A DNA stretch of 64,000 nucleotides from Rhodovibrio salinarum DSM 9154 (GCF_000515255.1 NZ_KI911559.1:1029548-1093547); one strand, 5' to 3'. Positions 49,289 through 59,024 are shown, counted from the first letter of the stretch. Program-made: numbers and translations. Notes: a model not told the origin generated them from the sequence alone.

Positions 49289-50044
49289 CTAGAGCAACCC
49301 CTTGGTTTTGAAGCTGGTGTGGCCCGAGCGGGTGATGATGACGTGGTCGTGGACGCTGATGCCCAGCCGCTTGGCGGCCTCGGCGACATCGCGGGTCATC
49401 TGGATGTCGGCCTTGCTGGGCGTGGGGTCGCCGGAAGGGTGGTTGTGCACCAGAATCAGCGCGCTGGCGCCCAGCTCAAGCGCGCGCTTGACCACCTCGC
49501 GCGGGTAGACGGGCGTATGGTCGACCGTGCCCTTGCCCTGCGCCTCGTCGGCGATCAGGCGGTTGCGCCGGTCCAGGAACAGGAGGCGGAACTGCTCGAC
49601 CTTCTGCTCTGCCATCTGGATGCGGACGTAGGCGAGCAGCTTGTCCCAGGAGGAGATTACCGGCCGTTCCATCGCCTGTTCGCGGGCCATGCGGCCGGCC
49701 GCCTCGCGGGTCGCCATCAGACCGGCGACCGCCCCGTCGCCCAGGCCTTTGACCGTCTTCAACTCGGCTGGCCCAGCCGCGAGCACGGCGGCTAGGCTGC
49801 CGAAGCGCTGCAGCAGGGCTTTCGCCAGCGGCTTGGTGTCGCCGCGCGGATTGCCCGCGAACAGCAGCACCTCCAACACCTCGTAATCCGCCAACGCTTC
49901 GCCGCCCTTGTCGAGCAGGCGCTGACGCAGGCGCTCCCGGTGGCCGTGGTAGTGCGGCTTAGCGTCGCTGGACTTGGGTGCGGCGGCCGCATCCTCCGGC
50001 GCGCGCGATCCCGTCTCCTCGCGTCTGGAGCCGCGCGCGCTCAT
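49289..50044 (-). CDS. radC: RadC family protein (JAB/MPN domain)
   Basis: A 251-residue protein: helix-hairpin-helix-like N-terminal part ([34 protein letters not shown]) and the metal-dependent JAMM motif [14 protein letters not shown] beginning at residue 200. Despite its name, a DNA-repair role for RadC is doubtful in the literature. ATG 50044 is used; the reading from TTG 50065 is less likely. It lies 43 bases downstream of map, a frequent neighbour in alphaproteobacteria. Confidence 0.93.
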   Translation of the reverse strand: MSARGSRREETGSRAPEDAAAAPKSSDAKPHYHGHRERLRQRLLDKGGEALADYEVLEVLLFAGNPRGDTKPLAKALLQRFGSLAAVLAAGPAELKTVKGLGDGAVAGLMATREAAGRMAREQAMERPVISSWDKLLAYVRIQMAEQKVEQFRLLFLDRRNRLIADEAQGKGTVDHTPVYPREVVKRALELGASALILVHNHPSGDPTPSKADIQMTRDVAEAAKRLGISVHDHVIITRSGHTSFKTKGLL

Positions 50045-50086
50045 GGCCGAAAGGCGCCCCCTCAAGGCGTGTGTTGGATCTCCCGC

Positions 50087-50920
50087 CTAATCTTCGGAGG
50101 TGTAGGGCGGTTTGTCCAAGCCTTTCGGCGAATAGGTGAACACCTCGCAGCCGTCCTTGGTCACGCCAAGCGAATGCTCGAACTGCGCCGACAGGGACTT
50201 GTCGCGGGTGACTGCGGTCCAGCCGTCCTCCAGCACCTTCACGTCGGGCTTGCCGGCGTTGATCATTGGTTCGATCGTGAAGATCATCCCCTCGCGCAGC
50301 GTCATCCCGGTGCCGGGCTGACCATAGTGCAGCACGGTGGGTGCGGCGTGGAAGACCTGGCCCAGGCCGTGGCCGCAGAAGTCGCGGACGACCGAAAAGC
50401 GGTGCGCCTCGGCGTGGGACTGGATGGCGTGGCCGATGTCGCCCAGCGTCGCGCCCGGCTTGACCACCTCGATCCCACGCATCAGGCAGTCGTAGGTGAC
50501 GTCGCATAGCTTGCGCGCCTTCACCGACGGCTCGCCCGCCCAGAACATCCGGCTGCTGTCACCGTGCCAGCCGTCCAGGATGACGGTGATGTCGATGTTC
50601 AGGATGTCGCCCTTGGCGAGTTTCTTCTTCTCGTTCGGGATGCCGTGGCAGATCACCCGGTTCACGGATGTGCAGGTCGCCTTGGGGAAGCCGCGGTAGT
50701 TCAGCGGAGCCGGCGTGGCGCCATGGTCGTTGATGAACTCGTGGCACAGCCGGTCCAACTCGCCGGTGCTCACGCCCGGCTGGACGTAGGGGGCAATCAT
50801 ATCGAGCGTTTCGGCGGCCAGCCGGCCGGCCTTGCGCATGCCCTCGAACGCGTCCTCGCCGTGCAGCGGTACGCGCCGCTTGTCGTCGGCCATTACGGAT
50901 CTGGATTCGTCTCGGCTCAT
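50087..50920 (-). CDS. map: Methionine aminopeptidase, type I
   Basis: A 277-residue enzyme that removes the initiator methionine from new proteins. All five metal ligands and the catalytic histidine are visible: His92 (CHGIPN), Asp110 (NIDITVILDG), Asp121 (WHGDSS), His184 (GHGLGQVFH), Glu217 (IEPMI) and Glu248 (QFEHS). Start at ATG 50920 or at ATG 50893 (MADDKRR, 268 residues); neither has a strong ribosome site. radC follows on the same strand. Confidence 0.96.
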   Translation of the reverse strand: MSRDESRSVMADDKRRVPLHGEDAFEGMRKAGRLAAETLDMIAPYVQPGVSTGELDRLCHEFINDHGATPAPLNYRGFPKATCTSVNRVICHGIPNEKKKLAKGDILNIDITVILDGWHGDSSRMFWAGEPSVKARKLCDVTYDCLMRGIEVVKPGATLGDIGHAIQSHAEAHRFSVVRDFCGHGLGQVFHAAPTVLHYGQPGTGMTLREGMIFTIEPMINAGKPDVKVLEDGWTAVTRDKSLSAQFEHSLGVTKDGCEVFTYSPKGLDKPPYTSED

Positions 50921-51178
50921 CTTGATGCTCGGATGTGACTGCAGCTGCTTCGGTCGCGCGCTCGGCGGCGCGGGAGGTCGGACGACGCGTCCGTCAGGCG
51001 GCGATCGGACGCCGCGGCATGCTTGTCGCTTGCGCGCGGACGGGCAAGTGCGCGACCTTGACCGGACATAGCGATGCAGCCGCGCGCGGACAAGCCGCAA
51101 TGCGTTTGCCTGCCGTGCGCCGCGCGCATGCAACAGCTACAGCTGCGCCCGTCTGACCACAGAAGTCAAGGACTCGCC

Positions 51179-51571
51179 ATGACGCTCCGCCGTGCCGCCC
51201 CGTGCCGCCCGTTGCTGGCTGCCGTGTTGGTGCTGGGCCTTGCCGGCTGTTCCGGCGGGGCCGACGATCCGTTCAATTTCGGCCCGGTGTTCTCCAGCCC
51301 CACGGGGCCGCAGGAGCGGGGAGTCTGGGTGAAGGCGGACGCCGGTCCGCAAGCGCGTGAGGCGGCGATCGACGAATGCCGAACGGTGGCCCGGGCGCAG
51401 ATTGAGCGTGACCGCCAGATCGACCGCGACCAGCAGGTCGGCTCCGCGACTGTGGGCGTCGACCAGCCAGGGGCGGACCTGACCCGGCAGTTGCGCGACT
51501 ACAGCCAGGACAACCGTCAGCGCCGGCTGTTCCAGGACTGCATGCGCGACAAGGGCTGGCGGCTCGACTGA
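51179..51571 (+). CDS. Small lipoprotein, function unknown
   Basis: A 130-residue protein with lipobox LAGC (LAAVLVLGLAGCSGG, about Cys24). The mature part is hydrophilic, with an Arg/Asp/Gln-rich stretch (RAQIERDRQIDRDQQVG) and two cysteines (DECRTV, QDCMRDKGW) that could form a disulfide. The C-terminal CMRDKGWRL pattern is common in small envelope lipoproteins. No defined family recognised. Confidence 0.7.
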   Translation: MTLRRAAPCRPLLAAVLVLGLAGCSGGADDPFNFGPVFSSPTGPQERGVWVKADAGPQAREAAIDECRTVARAQIERDRQIDRDQQVGSATVGVDQPGADLTRQLRDYSQDNRQRRLFQDCMRDKGWRLD

Positions 51572-51614
51572 TTCCCAGCGATCCCAAAGATCGCCCGTCA
51601 ACGAGGATGCTCGC

Positions 51615-52394
51615 ATGACCCCGTCTGTCAGCGGTTCTGCGTCCGATACCGTTACCGCCGCGCTCGTCATCATCGGCGACGAGATTCTCTCCGGACGCAC
51701 CCACGACAAGAACTTGCCCTACCTGGGCCGTCGGCTGAATGAGCTGGGCGTGCGTCTGTCAGAGGTGCGGGTCGTGCCCGACGACCGCGCGGCGATCGTC
51801 GAGGCGGTCAACGCCCTGCGTGCCAAGCATCAGTACCTGTTCACCACCGGCGGGATCGGCCCCACCCACGACGACATCACGGCCGAATGTATCGCCGAGG
51901 CGCTGGACCGCCGTTTGATTGAGCATCCGGACGCTCGCGCGATTCTGGACGCCCGCTACGGGCCCGAGGGGCTGACTCCCGGGCGGTTGCGCATGGCCCG
52001 CACGCCCGAGGGCGCACAGATCGTGGAGAACCCGGTCAGTAAGGTGCCCGGCTTCAAGATCGGCAACGTCTACGTGCTTGCCGGTATTCCGGAGGTGATG
52101 CAGGGCATGTTCGAGTCCCTGGCGCACGAGCTGGTCGGCGGGGCGCCTTTGCTCAGTACCACCGTCGTGGCTGCCCTGCCCGAGGGGGATCTGGCGCAAC
52201 CGCTGGGTGCGCTGCAGGCGCGCTATCCGGATGTCGGCATGGGCTCATATCCTTTCTTCGGCCAGCACCGCTATGGCGCCAGCCTGGTGTTGCGCGCCAC
52301 CGATCGGGACCGGCTGCTGGCGGCCAAGGCGGAATTGGTCGAGATGGTGCGCGCGATGGGGGCCGAGCCGGAGGTCGGTGACGATCCGGTCTGA
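51615..52394 (+). CDS. CinA-type molybdopterin-binding domain protein
   Basis: A 259-residue protein equal to the N-terminal COG1058 half of CinA: AALVIIGDEILSGRTHDKN, the conserved FTTGGIGPTHDDITAECIAEAL and VYVLAGIPEVMQGMF. The C-terminal amidase half (PncC) is absent, as in many alphaproteobacterial stand-alone versions. Activity is probably nucleotide pyrophosphatase-like, but this is not shown for this protein. Confidence 0.9.
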   Translation: MTPSVSGSASDTVTAALVIIGDEILSGRTHDKNLPYLGRRLNELGVRLSEVRVVPDDRAAIVEAVNALRAKHQYLFTTGGIGPTHDDITAECIAEALDRRLIEHPDARAILDARYGPEGLTPGRLRMARTPEGAQIVENPVSKVPGFKIGNVYVLAGIPEVMQGMFESLAHELVGGAPLLSTTVVAALPEGDLAQPLGALQARYPDVGMGSYPFFGQHRYGASLVLRATDRDRLLAAKAELVEMVRAMGAEPEVGDDPV

Positions 52395-52448
52395 AAGCAT
52401 CCCCACGCGGGCTGGTCGCACCTCCCAGGCGGTCTTAGATTGATCGGT

Positions 52449-52721
52449 ATGCGTAAGCTGCTTGCCCGACTGGTGCCGAAGGATCGTCCGGAGTACGAGG
52501 GCGTGCGCTTTCTCGCGCACCACATGGTCGGTGGTGTGCTCGGCGCCGTGGTGTTCTTCGCCCTGATCATGGCCTACGACCTCGCCAACTTGCGCGCGTT
52601 GATGTTCAACACCCGCGACGGTTGGGTGGCAGCGGCTCTGCTTTTGTTCGGGCTGGTGGTAACCTTTGGCTCAGTCGCGATGGGGATTGCCGTGATGCTG
52701 CTGGGCCGCGACCGGAACTAA
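52449..52721 (+). CDS. Small two-helix membrane protein, unknown
   Basis: A 90-residue protein with a short basic N-terminus (MRKLLARLVPKDRPEYEGVRFLAHH) and two membrane helices (about 30-50 and 63-85). It lies 54 bases after the CinA-type gene and may be cotranscribed. An in-frame TTG at 52440 is an alternative start. No family recognised. Confidence 0.6.
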   Translation: MRKLLARLVPKDRPEYEGVRFLAHHMVGGVLGAVVFFALIMAYDLANLRALMFNTRDGWVAAALLLFGLVVTFGSVAMGIAVMLLGRDRN

Positions 52722-52881
52722 GCGCGCTATTGCAATCCGTCGGTCCCACGTAGGGGGTAGCCCTGCCAAAACGACAACGACGGCAGTGGCACGAGCGCCC
52801 GATTTTAACCTTTCGCTTTTTACTATGTCTTAATGCGCGGTGTTGGAGTTTTGTTTAGCAACTTTTTCTGAGGGTTCGCGT

Positions 52882-54159
52882 ATGATTCCCGCTCCCCGCC
52901 CGCATGACGAGACCGCTCGCCTGCGCGCCTTACGCGCGCATATCGACATCCAGAATGCTCGCGACGACGGTGTTCAGGCGGTAGCGGAAATGGCGGCGCG
53001 CGCGGTCGGTGTGCCGATCGCGTTGGTGAGCCTTGTGGATGACACGGAACAGCTGTTCGCTGGCTGCGTCGGCCTGGACGCCGAACGCACGTCGCGCGAC
53101 GTCGCCTTCTGTGCCTACACCATCCTGAGCGATGACATCCTGGAGGTGAGGGATGCGCGCCAGGACCCGCGGTTCGTCCAGAATCCGCTGGTGACCGGGC
53201 CGCCCTATATCCGTTTCTACGCTGGTGCGCCGCTCACCAGCGCGGAGGGGCATCGTCTGGGCACCCTTTGCCTGATCGATTCCCACCCGCGCCAGTTGAA
53301 CACGCAGCAACGCCAACTGCTGCGTGACATGGCGGAAACCGCAAGCCGGGTGCTGCGCAAGTTGCGCCAGTTGAACGAAGCGAACCACCAACTGGTCGAT
53401 GCGTTGGAGGACTCCAGGCGTACGGAACGGGCGACGGCCACCTTCTTCGCCAGCATGAGTCATGAGTTGCGCACCCCGTTGAACGCGGTGATCGGCTTCG
53501 CTGAAGTGATCGAGCGGGAGAGCTTTGGCCCGATTTCCGACTCGCGCTATGCCGAGTATGCCGGTGATATCCGGCGCAGTGGCGAGCATTTGCTGTCTCT
53601 CATCAACGGCATCCTTGATATCAGCCGGTTGGATGCGGGTCAGCACATCCTCTATCCCGAAGAACTCGACCTCGGCGCCGAGGTGAACTGGGTTCTGCGC
53701 ATGTTGCAACCGCTGTGCGAGAGCTACGGAGCGGAAATTCAGCCGGCGCCAGGGTTGGACACGCTGGAGGTGGTATTCGACAAGCGCGCTGTGCGCCAGT
53801 TGCTGTTGAACCTGCTATCGAACGCGGTGAAATACGCGGGAGGCGCTGGCACGATCACGCTCCAGGCCGAGCGCGAGGATTCGCAGATCCAACTGTGCGT
53901 CGTGGACCAGGGGCCGGGCATGGATGCCGACACGACCGCGCGTCTGTTCGAACCGTTCGCCCGGGCCAAGCGCGCGCATCAGGATTGCGAAGGCACCGGC
54001 CTTGGACTGGCGTTGTGCAAGAAGCTGGTCGATTTCGCCGGTGGCGAGATCGAGGTCGACAGCGTCCCGGGGCAGGGCACCCGTGTCGAGGTGATGCTGC
54101 CGGATTTGGGCGACATCGAGGATAACGTGGCCACGGAGCGGTCCGTGGCGGCCCGCTAG
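52882..54159 (+). CDS. GAF-domain sensor histidine kinase
   Basis: A 425-residue soluble kinase: GAF domain (about residues 25-165; VPIALVSLVDDTEQLFAGCVGL, IRFYAGAPLTSAEGHRLGTLCLID), short coiled linker, HisKA with phosphorylated His194 (FFASMSHELRTPLNAVIGF), and HATPase (NLLSNAVKYAGG, DQGPGMD, GTGLGLALCKK). No membrane helix and no response regulator gene nearby, so it probably senses a cytoplasmic signal and acts on an unlinked regulator. ATG 52882 follows GAGGG; the ORF from 52840 is not used. Confidence 0.92.
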   Translation: MIPAPRPHDETARLRALRAHIDIQNARDDGVQAVAEMAARAVGVPIALVSLVDDTEQLFAGCVGLDAERTSRDVAFCAYTILSDDILEVRDARQDPRFVQNPLVTGPPYIRFYAGAPLTSAEGHRLGTLCLIDSHPRQLNTQQRQLLRDMAETASRVLRKLRQLNEANHQLVDALEDSRRTERATATFFASMSHELRTPLNAVIGFAEVIERESFGPISDSRYAEYAGDIRRSGEHLLSLINGILDISRLDAGQHILYPEELDLGAEVNWVLRMLQPLCESYGAEIQPAPGLDTLEVVFDKRAVRQLLLNLLSNAVKYAGGAGTITLQAEREDSQIQLCVVDQGPGMDADTTARLFEPFARAKRAHQDCEGTGLGLALCKKLVDFAGGEIEVDSVPGQGTRVEVMLPDLGDIEDNVATERSVAAR

Positions 54160-54226
54160 CGCCAGCGGTCACGGTCCCGATTAGGACGCGTGGTGCCCGG
54201 AAGGCTCGCGCATGTCAGAAAAGCCT

Positions 54227-54312
54227 TGGTGCGGGCGGGGGGACTCGAACCCCCACGGGCATTGCCCAAGCGATTTTAAGTCGCTTGCGTCTACCGGTTC
54301 CGCCACGCCCGC
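54227..54312 (-). tRNA. tRNA-Leu (UAA)
   Basis: On the minus strand, acceptor arms GCGGGCG and CGCCCGC close a class II tRNA with a long variable arm. The anticodon loop CTTAAAA gives anticodon UAA, read from GACTTAAAATC. The T arm is GGGGGTTCGAGTCCCCC. The discriminator A and an encoded CCA (54227-54229) are present. Confidence 0.97.
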
Positions 54313-54441
54313 GTTTTGGCGCGGTCCCCCATGCGAAGCAGGTCGCGCAGAACCTCTATAGCAACCGCAAAGGTCTCTTTCTAAGGGATTCGTACAGCCC
54401 GAACGGGTGCGCGTAGCCGGGCAGGCGTGTGCTCGGTATAG

Positions 54442-54458
54442 ATTAGAACACTTCTAAA
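54442..54458. promoter_or_regulatory. Irr-type iron control element (ICE box) before the ZIP transporter
   Basis: ATTAGAACACTTCTAAA matches the Irr/ICE consensus TTTAGAA-N3-TTCTAAA at all but the first base. It lies 116 bases before the ZIP gene and just after a TATAGA that may be the -10. Irr is the haem-sensing iron regulator of alphaproteobacteria; a box at this place would most simply repress, but direction is inference. Confidence 0.65.
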
Positions 54459-54573
54459 GAAACCATTCGGCCAAACGTGCCGGTGTATGCTACATCATGC
54501 GCGTCCCGCCGCGCTTGACGGTGGCTCCTTGGAGTCGTCGTCGCGTCGGTTCCAAGCCTTGGAGCGTGCCCAC

Positions 54574-55320
54574 ATGATCGAGACCAGCGTCTGGACCGTT
54601 TTCATCGCGGCCTTGATCACGGCGCTCGCGACGGGTCTGGGCGCACTGCCGTTCCTGTTCGTGCGCAACCTGACGCGCCGTTGGGAGGCGATCGGCAATG
54701 CGATCGCCGCCGGCCTGATGATCGCGGCGTCGATCGGTCTGGTGAAGTCGGGGATCGAGCTATCGGTTCTGCGCACCCTGATCGGCATCGGGTTGGGGGC
54801 GATTTTCATGTTCTACAGCCACAAGCTGGTGCACGCGCGCGAGGACCTGACGATCGGCGAATTGACCGGCGCGGATGCGCGCAAGGCGCTGGTGATCGTC
54901 GGCGTGATGACGATGCATTCGGCTGCCGAGGGAATCGGTGTTGGCGTCTCGTTCGGCGGGGGCGAGGATCTGGGCGTGCTGATGACGATCGCGATCGCCA
55001 TCCACAACGTGCCGGAGGGGCTGGCGATCTCGCTCGTACTGGTGCCGCGCGGTGTCTCGGTGTTGATGGCGGCGTGGTGGAGCGTGTTCTCCTCTTTGCC
55101 GCAGCCGATCCTGGCGATTCCGGCGTTTATCTTCGTCTGGTTCTTCCAACCGCTGCTGCCCGTGGGCCTGGGGTTGGCGGCCGGGGCGATGTTCTGGATG
55201 ACCTTCTCGGAAATGATTCCAGAAGCACGTCAGGAGGTTAGCTGGATGGCGGTGATCTCTGCGGTAGGCGGTGCGGTCCTGGCAATGGCGGGGCTCGGCT
55301 GGGCCGTTGGCGGACTTTAG
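54574..55320 (+). CDS. ZIP-family metal transporter
   Basis: A 248-residue protein with about eight membrane helices. The metal-binding helix motifs are MTMHSAAEGIGVGVSF and IHNVPEGLAISL, as in ZupT-type ZIP proteins that import zinc, iron or manganese. The ATG at 54574 follows GGAG at nine bases; the reading from 54487 is unlikely. The ICE-like box upstream points to iron-dependent control and suggests iron as one substrate. Confidence 0.9.
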   Translation: MIETSVWTVFIAALITALATGLGALPFLFVRNLTRRWEAIGNAIAAGLMIAASIGLVKSGIELSVLRTLIGIGLGAIFMFYSHKLVHAREDLTIGELTGADARKALVIVGVMTMHSAAEGIGVGVSFGGGEDLGVLMTIAIAIHNVPEGLAISLVLVPRGVSVLMAAWWSVFSSLPQPILAIPAFIFVWFFQPLLPVGLGLAAGAMFWMTFSEMIPEARQEVSWMAVISAVGGAVLAMAGLGWAVGGL

Positions 55321-55422
55321 CCGCCCAGCGCCTGTATCGGGCCTGTGTCGTCGTATCGGTCGTGTGTCTTTGCCGGCCCCGCCTTCCGCAGCGCGGCACG
55401 AGCGGTTAGTCTCCCCGACGCC

Positions 55423-56088
55423 ATGCGCGTTCTCTATCACACCCCTTTGCACCCCGGATGCCGCAAGGTCCGCCTGCAGCTGCAGGAAAAGAGCCTGGCA
55501 TTCGAACTGAAGACCGAACAGACCTGGCAACGCCGGGAGGGCTTCTTGCGCCTGAACCCGGCGGGCGAGGTGCCGGTGTTGGTCGAGGACAGCGCGGTGA
55601 TCGCCGAGGCTCCCGTGATCTCCGAGTTCCTGGAGGAGGCCTATCCGGAGATCGACTTGCTGGGCACGGATGCGTTCGAACGGGCGGAGACGCGCCGGCT
55701 CGTCTGGTGGTTCGACGCCAAGTTCCACGAGGAGGTCACGCGCAATCTGGTCGACGAGAAGATCTTGAAGCGCCTGATGCGCAGCGGTAACCCGGATAGC
55801 CAGGCGATCCGCTGTGGCCATGCCAATATCGGCTATCACCTGGCCTACATCGCGTGGCTGTGCGACCGGCGAACCTGGCTGGCGGGCGACAGTTTTTCGC
55901 TGGCCGACATCGCGGCCGCCGCGCAGCTTTCGGCGGTCGACTACCTGGGCGACGTGCCGTGGGAGGATGTGCCGGGCGCCAAGGACTGGTACGCCCGGGT
56001 CAAGTCGCGCCCGTCGATGCGCGGCATCCTGGCCGAGAACATCCCCGGGTTTCCGCCGCCGGACCATTACGCCGATCTGGATTTTTGA
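55423..56088 (+). CDS. Glutathione S-transferase family protein
   Basis: A 221-residue protein: thioredoxin-like N-terminal domain (MRVLYHTPLHPGCRKVRLQLQEK ... LNPAGEVPVLVEDSAVIAEAPVISEFLEE) and helical C-terminal domain (TWLAGDSFSLADIAAAAQL). The substrate is unknown. No clear ribosome site precedes ATG 55423, but the conserved start supports it. Confidence 0.93.
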   Translation: MRVLYHTPLHPGCRKVRLQLQEKSLAFELKTEQTWQRREGFLRLNPAGEVPVLVEDSAVIAEAPVISEFLEEAYPEIDLLGTDAFERAETRRLVWWFDAKFHEEVTRNLVDEKILKRLMRSGNPDSQAIRCGHANIGYHLAYIAWLCDRRTWLAGDSFSLADIAAAAQLSAVDYLGDVPWEDVPGAKDWYARVKSRPSMRGILAENIPGFPPPDHYADLDF

Positions 56089-56206
56089 CCGTCAACGTGG
56101 CGGGGCATCAACTGTTAAGCGGCGGGGACGGGGCCTCAAACCCGCATGGATCATGGCATTTGTCCGCTGACTGGCGCATGGTCCACACGTGTCTTAAGGT
56201 CGGGCC

Positions 56207-57640
56207 ATGGCCCCATCGTCGACCTGCCCAGAGCTGCTTTCCCAACTAGGTGACCTGCTGGGTCCACGTCACGTCGTCACCGAGCGGGATGAAATCGCCC
56301 CGCGCCTGATCGACTGGCGGCGGAAGTACACCGGCAACGCTTTGGCGCTGGTCAAGCCCGGCACCACCGCGGAGGTCGCGGCGGTTGTGCGGGCCTGTGC
56401 CGATTGCAGGACGCCGATCGTGCCGCAGGGCGGCCACACCAGCCTGGTCGGCGGCAGCACGCCCGATCTGGACGGGCGCGCGGTCATCCTGTCGACCGAG
56501 CGGCTCACCCGGGTCCGCGACGTCGACCCGGTCAACAACACCATGACGGTCGAAGCCGGCTGTATCCTGCAAAGTCTGCAGGAGGAAGCCGCGCGCCACG
56601 ACCGCTTGTTCCCGCTGTCCCTGGCGGCGGAGGGGACCTGCCGGATCGGCGGGAACCTGGCGACCAATGCCGGCGGGCTTAACGTGCTGCGCTATGGCAA
56701 CGCCCGGGATCAGGTGCTGGGGCTGGAGGTCGTGCTGCCCGACGGGCAGGTCTGGGACGGCTTGCGCACCCTGCGCAAGGACAACACCGGCTACGACCTG
56801 AAGCAGCTGTTCGTCGGGTCGGAAGGCACGCTCGGCATCATCACCGCCGCCACGCTCAAGCTGCAGCCGCAACCGCTGGAGGCTGCAACCGCGTTCTGTG
56901 CCGTGCGCGACGTCGATGCGGCACTGGATCTGCTGGCCCGCTGCCAGCAGGCGACCGCGCAGTCCCTGACCTCGTTCGAGCTGATCCCGCGGATCGGTAT
57001 CGACCTCTCTCTCAAACACGTCGCCGGCAGCGTCGACCCGCTGGAAGGCGCCTACGATTGGTACGTCCTGGTCGAGGCGCAGGGCGGCCATGGCGACGGT
57101 GGGCTCAAGGCCGCGCTGGAAGGCGCGCTGATGCAGGCGTACGAGGACGGTCTGGTGCTGGACGCCGCGCCGGCGGAAAGCGCGGCCCAGGCGCAGACGT
57201 TCTGGCACCTGCGCGAAGCGGTGGTCGAGGCGCAGCGGCACGAGGGCGGCTCGATCAAGCACGACATCGCCGTGCCGGTGTCCAGCGTTCCGGCGTTCCT
57301 GACAGAGGCGACAGCCAAGGTGCATGAAATGGTGCCCGGCATCCGCCCGGTGCCGTTCGGCCACCTCGGCGACGGCAACCTGCACTTCAACCTGACCCAA
57401 CCGGAGGGGGCGGACACACAAGCCTTCCTCGCCCGTTGGGACGAGGTGAACGCGGCCGTCCACGACATCGTGGCCCGCTACCGCGGCTCGATCTCCGCCG
57501 AACACGGCATCGGCCAGATGAAGGTCGCGGAAAACGCCCGCTTCAAGCCGCCGGTGGAACTCGAGATGATGCGCGCGATCAAGCGGAGCCTCGATCCCGG
57601 CAACATCATGAACCCAGGCAAGGTGATCGACCTCGACTAG
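56207..57640 (+). CDS. FAD-linked 2-hydroxyacid dehydrogenase (GlcD/LldD-like)
   Basis: A 477-residue flavoprotein: FAD_binding_4 domain with PQGGHTSLVGGSTP and GTCRIGGNLATNAGGLNVLRYGNARDQ, GSEGTLGIIT, and a C-terminal domain holding GHLGDGNLHFN and AEHGIGQMK. It oxidises a D-2-hydroxy acid such as D-lactate, glycolate or D-2-hydroxyglutarate. Which one cannot be told. No glcE/glcF partner follows, so it probably works as a single subunit. It converges with the YnjB-type gene. Confidence 0.9.
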   Translation: MAPSSTCPELLSQLGDLLGPRHVVTERDEIAPRLIDWRRKYTGNALALVKPGTTAEVAAVVRACADCRTPIVPQGGHTSLVGGSTPDLDGRAVILSTERLTRVRDVDPVNNTMTVEAGCILQSLQEEAARHDRLFPLSLAAEGTCRIGGNLATNAGGLNVLRYGNARDQVLGLEVVLPDGQVWDGLRTLRKDNTGYDLKQLFVGSEGTLGIITAATLKLQPQPLEAATAFCAVRDVDAALDLLARCQQATAQSLTSFELIPRIGIDLSLKHVAGSVDPLEGAYDWYVLVEAQGGHGDGGLKAALEGALMQAYEDGLVLDAAPAESAAQAQTFWHLREAVVEAQRHEGGSIKHDIAVPVSSVPAFLTEATAKVHEMVPGIRPVPFGHLGDGNLHFNLTQPEGADTQAFLARWDEVNAAVHDIVARYRGSISAEHGIGQMKVAENARFKPPVELEMMRAIKRSLDPGNIMNPGKVIDLD

Positions 57641-57649
57641 GCCGGCGCC

Positions 57650-58900
57650 TTAGCTGCCATAGCGCCGCTGCCAGGCCTGTTCGATCCGGGTCATCCAGGT
57701 CGGATGCGGCTCCAGCAGGGTGGGGCCGAGTTCGCTTGGCCCGAGTGTGGCCTTGCCACGGTCGATGTCCCGGAATAGGGCGCGCTTGTCGTCGGGCAGT
57801 TCGCCGACGTCGAGCACGGTTTGATCGCCCCAGACGTCCGGGCGTGCTTTCTCCGCCTGGGCTTCCGGGCTCATCAGGAAGTTCGCGACCACCAGGGCAC
57901 CGGCTTTGTGTGCGGCGTTGTAGGGGATCGCGACGAAGTGGGTGTTGCCGATCATGCCGCTGTCGAAGACGAAGGTGCGCGCGCTCTCCGGCAGCCGGCC
58001 CTCCGCGATCAGGCCCGAGGCTTGCGAGGGGTAGAACGACAGCGCCATGTCGAGCACCCCGTCGTTCAGCATGCGCACCTGGGCCGGGCCGCTTTTCGGG
58101 AAGTCGCGACCCCGGCGCCAGAGGTGCGGGTGCAGGTTGTCCAGGAAGGTCCACAGCGGTTCGGTGACGCGGGCGAACTGTTCGTCCGATTGCACCGGCT
58201 CCTGCAGCAGGTCGGGGTTGTCGCTTAGTTCGATCAGCGCCTGCTTCAGGAAGGTCGTGCCGAGGAAGTCCGGCGGTGCGGGATAGCTCAGCCGGCTGGG
58301 ATGGGCCTCGGCCCAGGCGGCGAGGTCGCGCATGCTCTCCGGCGTCTCAGCTGGGTCGATCCGGGCGGAATCGTAGATGATATTGAACTTCGCCATGCCC
58401 CAGGGCGCTTCGTAGCCTTCGGTGGGGATGGTGAAGTCGATCCTGGTGGTCGGCTTGTCGTCGACGTCGACCAGCTTCCAGTTCGGCAGTCGGTCGACGA
58501 ACGGCCCGTACAGCAGGTCGTTCTCCTTCATCGTGGCGAAGTTCTCGCCGTTGATCCAAATCAGGTCGATCGACCCGCCGTCGTCGCGTCCGGCGGACTT
58601 TTCCGACAACACGCGGCTGACTGCTTCCGCCGTGTCGGACAGCTTGACGTGGCGCAGCTCGATGCCGAAGCGCGCCTCGACCTCCCCGGCGACCCAGTCG
58701 AGGTAGCTGTTGACCTGCGGATCGCCGCCCCAGGCGTTGAAGTAGACCGTCTGACCTTGGGCGCGCTTCTGTGCGCTGTCATAGCTCATGGCGCCGTCTG
58801 CTGCGGCCAAGCCGAGCGGTAGGCCGCACGTCAGCAGCAGGCTGAGCAGGAATGCCCGTGTCACCGTGCGGGCGGTTGGGCGCGTCGGGGAAGTCGTCAT
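57650..58900 (-). CDS. ABC transporter substrate-binding protein, YnjB type
   Basis: A 416-residue exported protein. The signal peptide (RAFLLSLLLTCGLPLGLAAA) is cut near residue 34. The body matches the YnjB/COG4134 class of extracellular binding proteins (GQTVYFNAWGGDPQVNSYLDWV, DLIWINGENFATMKENDLLYGPF, APWGMAKFNIIYD, FVAIPYNAAHKAGALVVANFLMSPEAQ). In E. coli ynjB is followed by ynjC and ynjD; here no permease or ATPase gene is adjacent. The ligand is unknown. Confidence 0.88.
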   Translation of the reverse strand: MTTSPTRPTARTVTRAFLLSLLLTCGLPLGLAAADGAMSYDSAQKRAQGQTVYFNAWGGDPQVNSYLDWVAGEVEARFGIELRHVKLSDTAEAVSRVLSEKSAGRDDGGSIDLIWINGENFATMKENDLLYGPFVDRLPNWKLVDVDDKPTTRIDFTIPTEGYEAPWGMAKFNIIYDSARIDPAETPESMRDLAAWAEAHPSRLSYPAPPDFLGTTFLKQALIELSDNPDLLQEPVQSDEQFARVTEPLWTFLDNLHPHLWRRGRDFPKSGPAQVRMLNDGVLDMALSFYPSQASGLIAEGRLPESARTFVFDSGMIGNTHFVAIPYNAAHKAGALVVANFLMSPEAQAEKARPDVWGDQTVLDVGELPDDKRALFRDIDRGKATLGPSELGPTLLEPHPTWMTRIEQAWQRRYGS

Positions 58901-59024
58901 CGGGTGTCCACCTTCGCAGGGGGCCGTTGTCCTGATTTGCGGACTCGAGGCTAGAACGCGGCGACGCGTATGTCAGCGGGCCTCACGGCGGTTTGATGCG
59001 ATCGTGCGCCGGAAGTTGCGTGCT

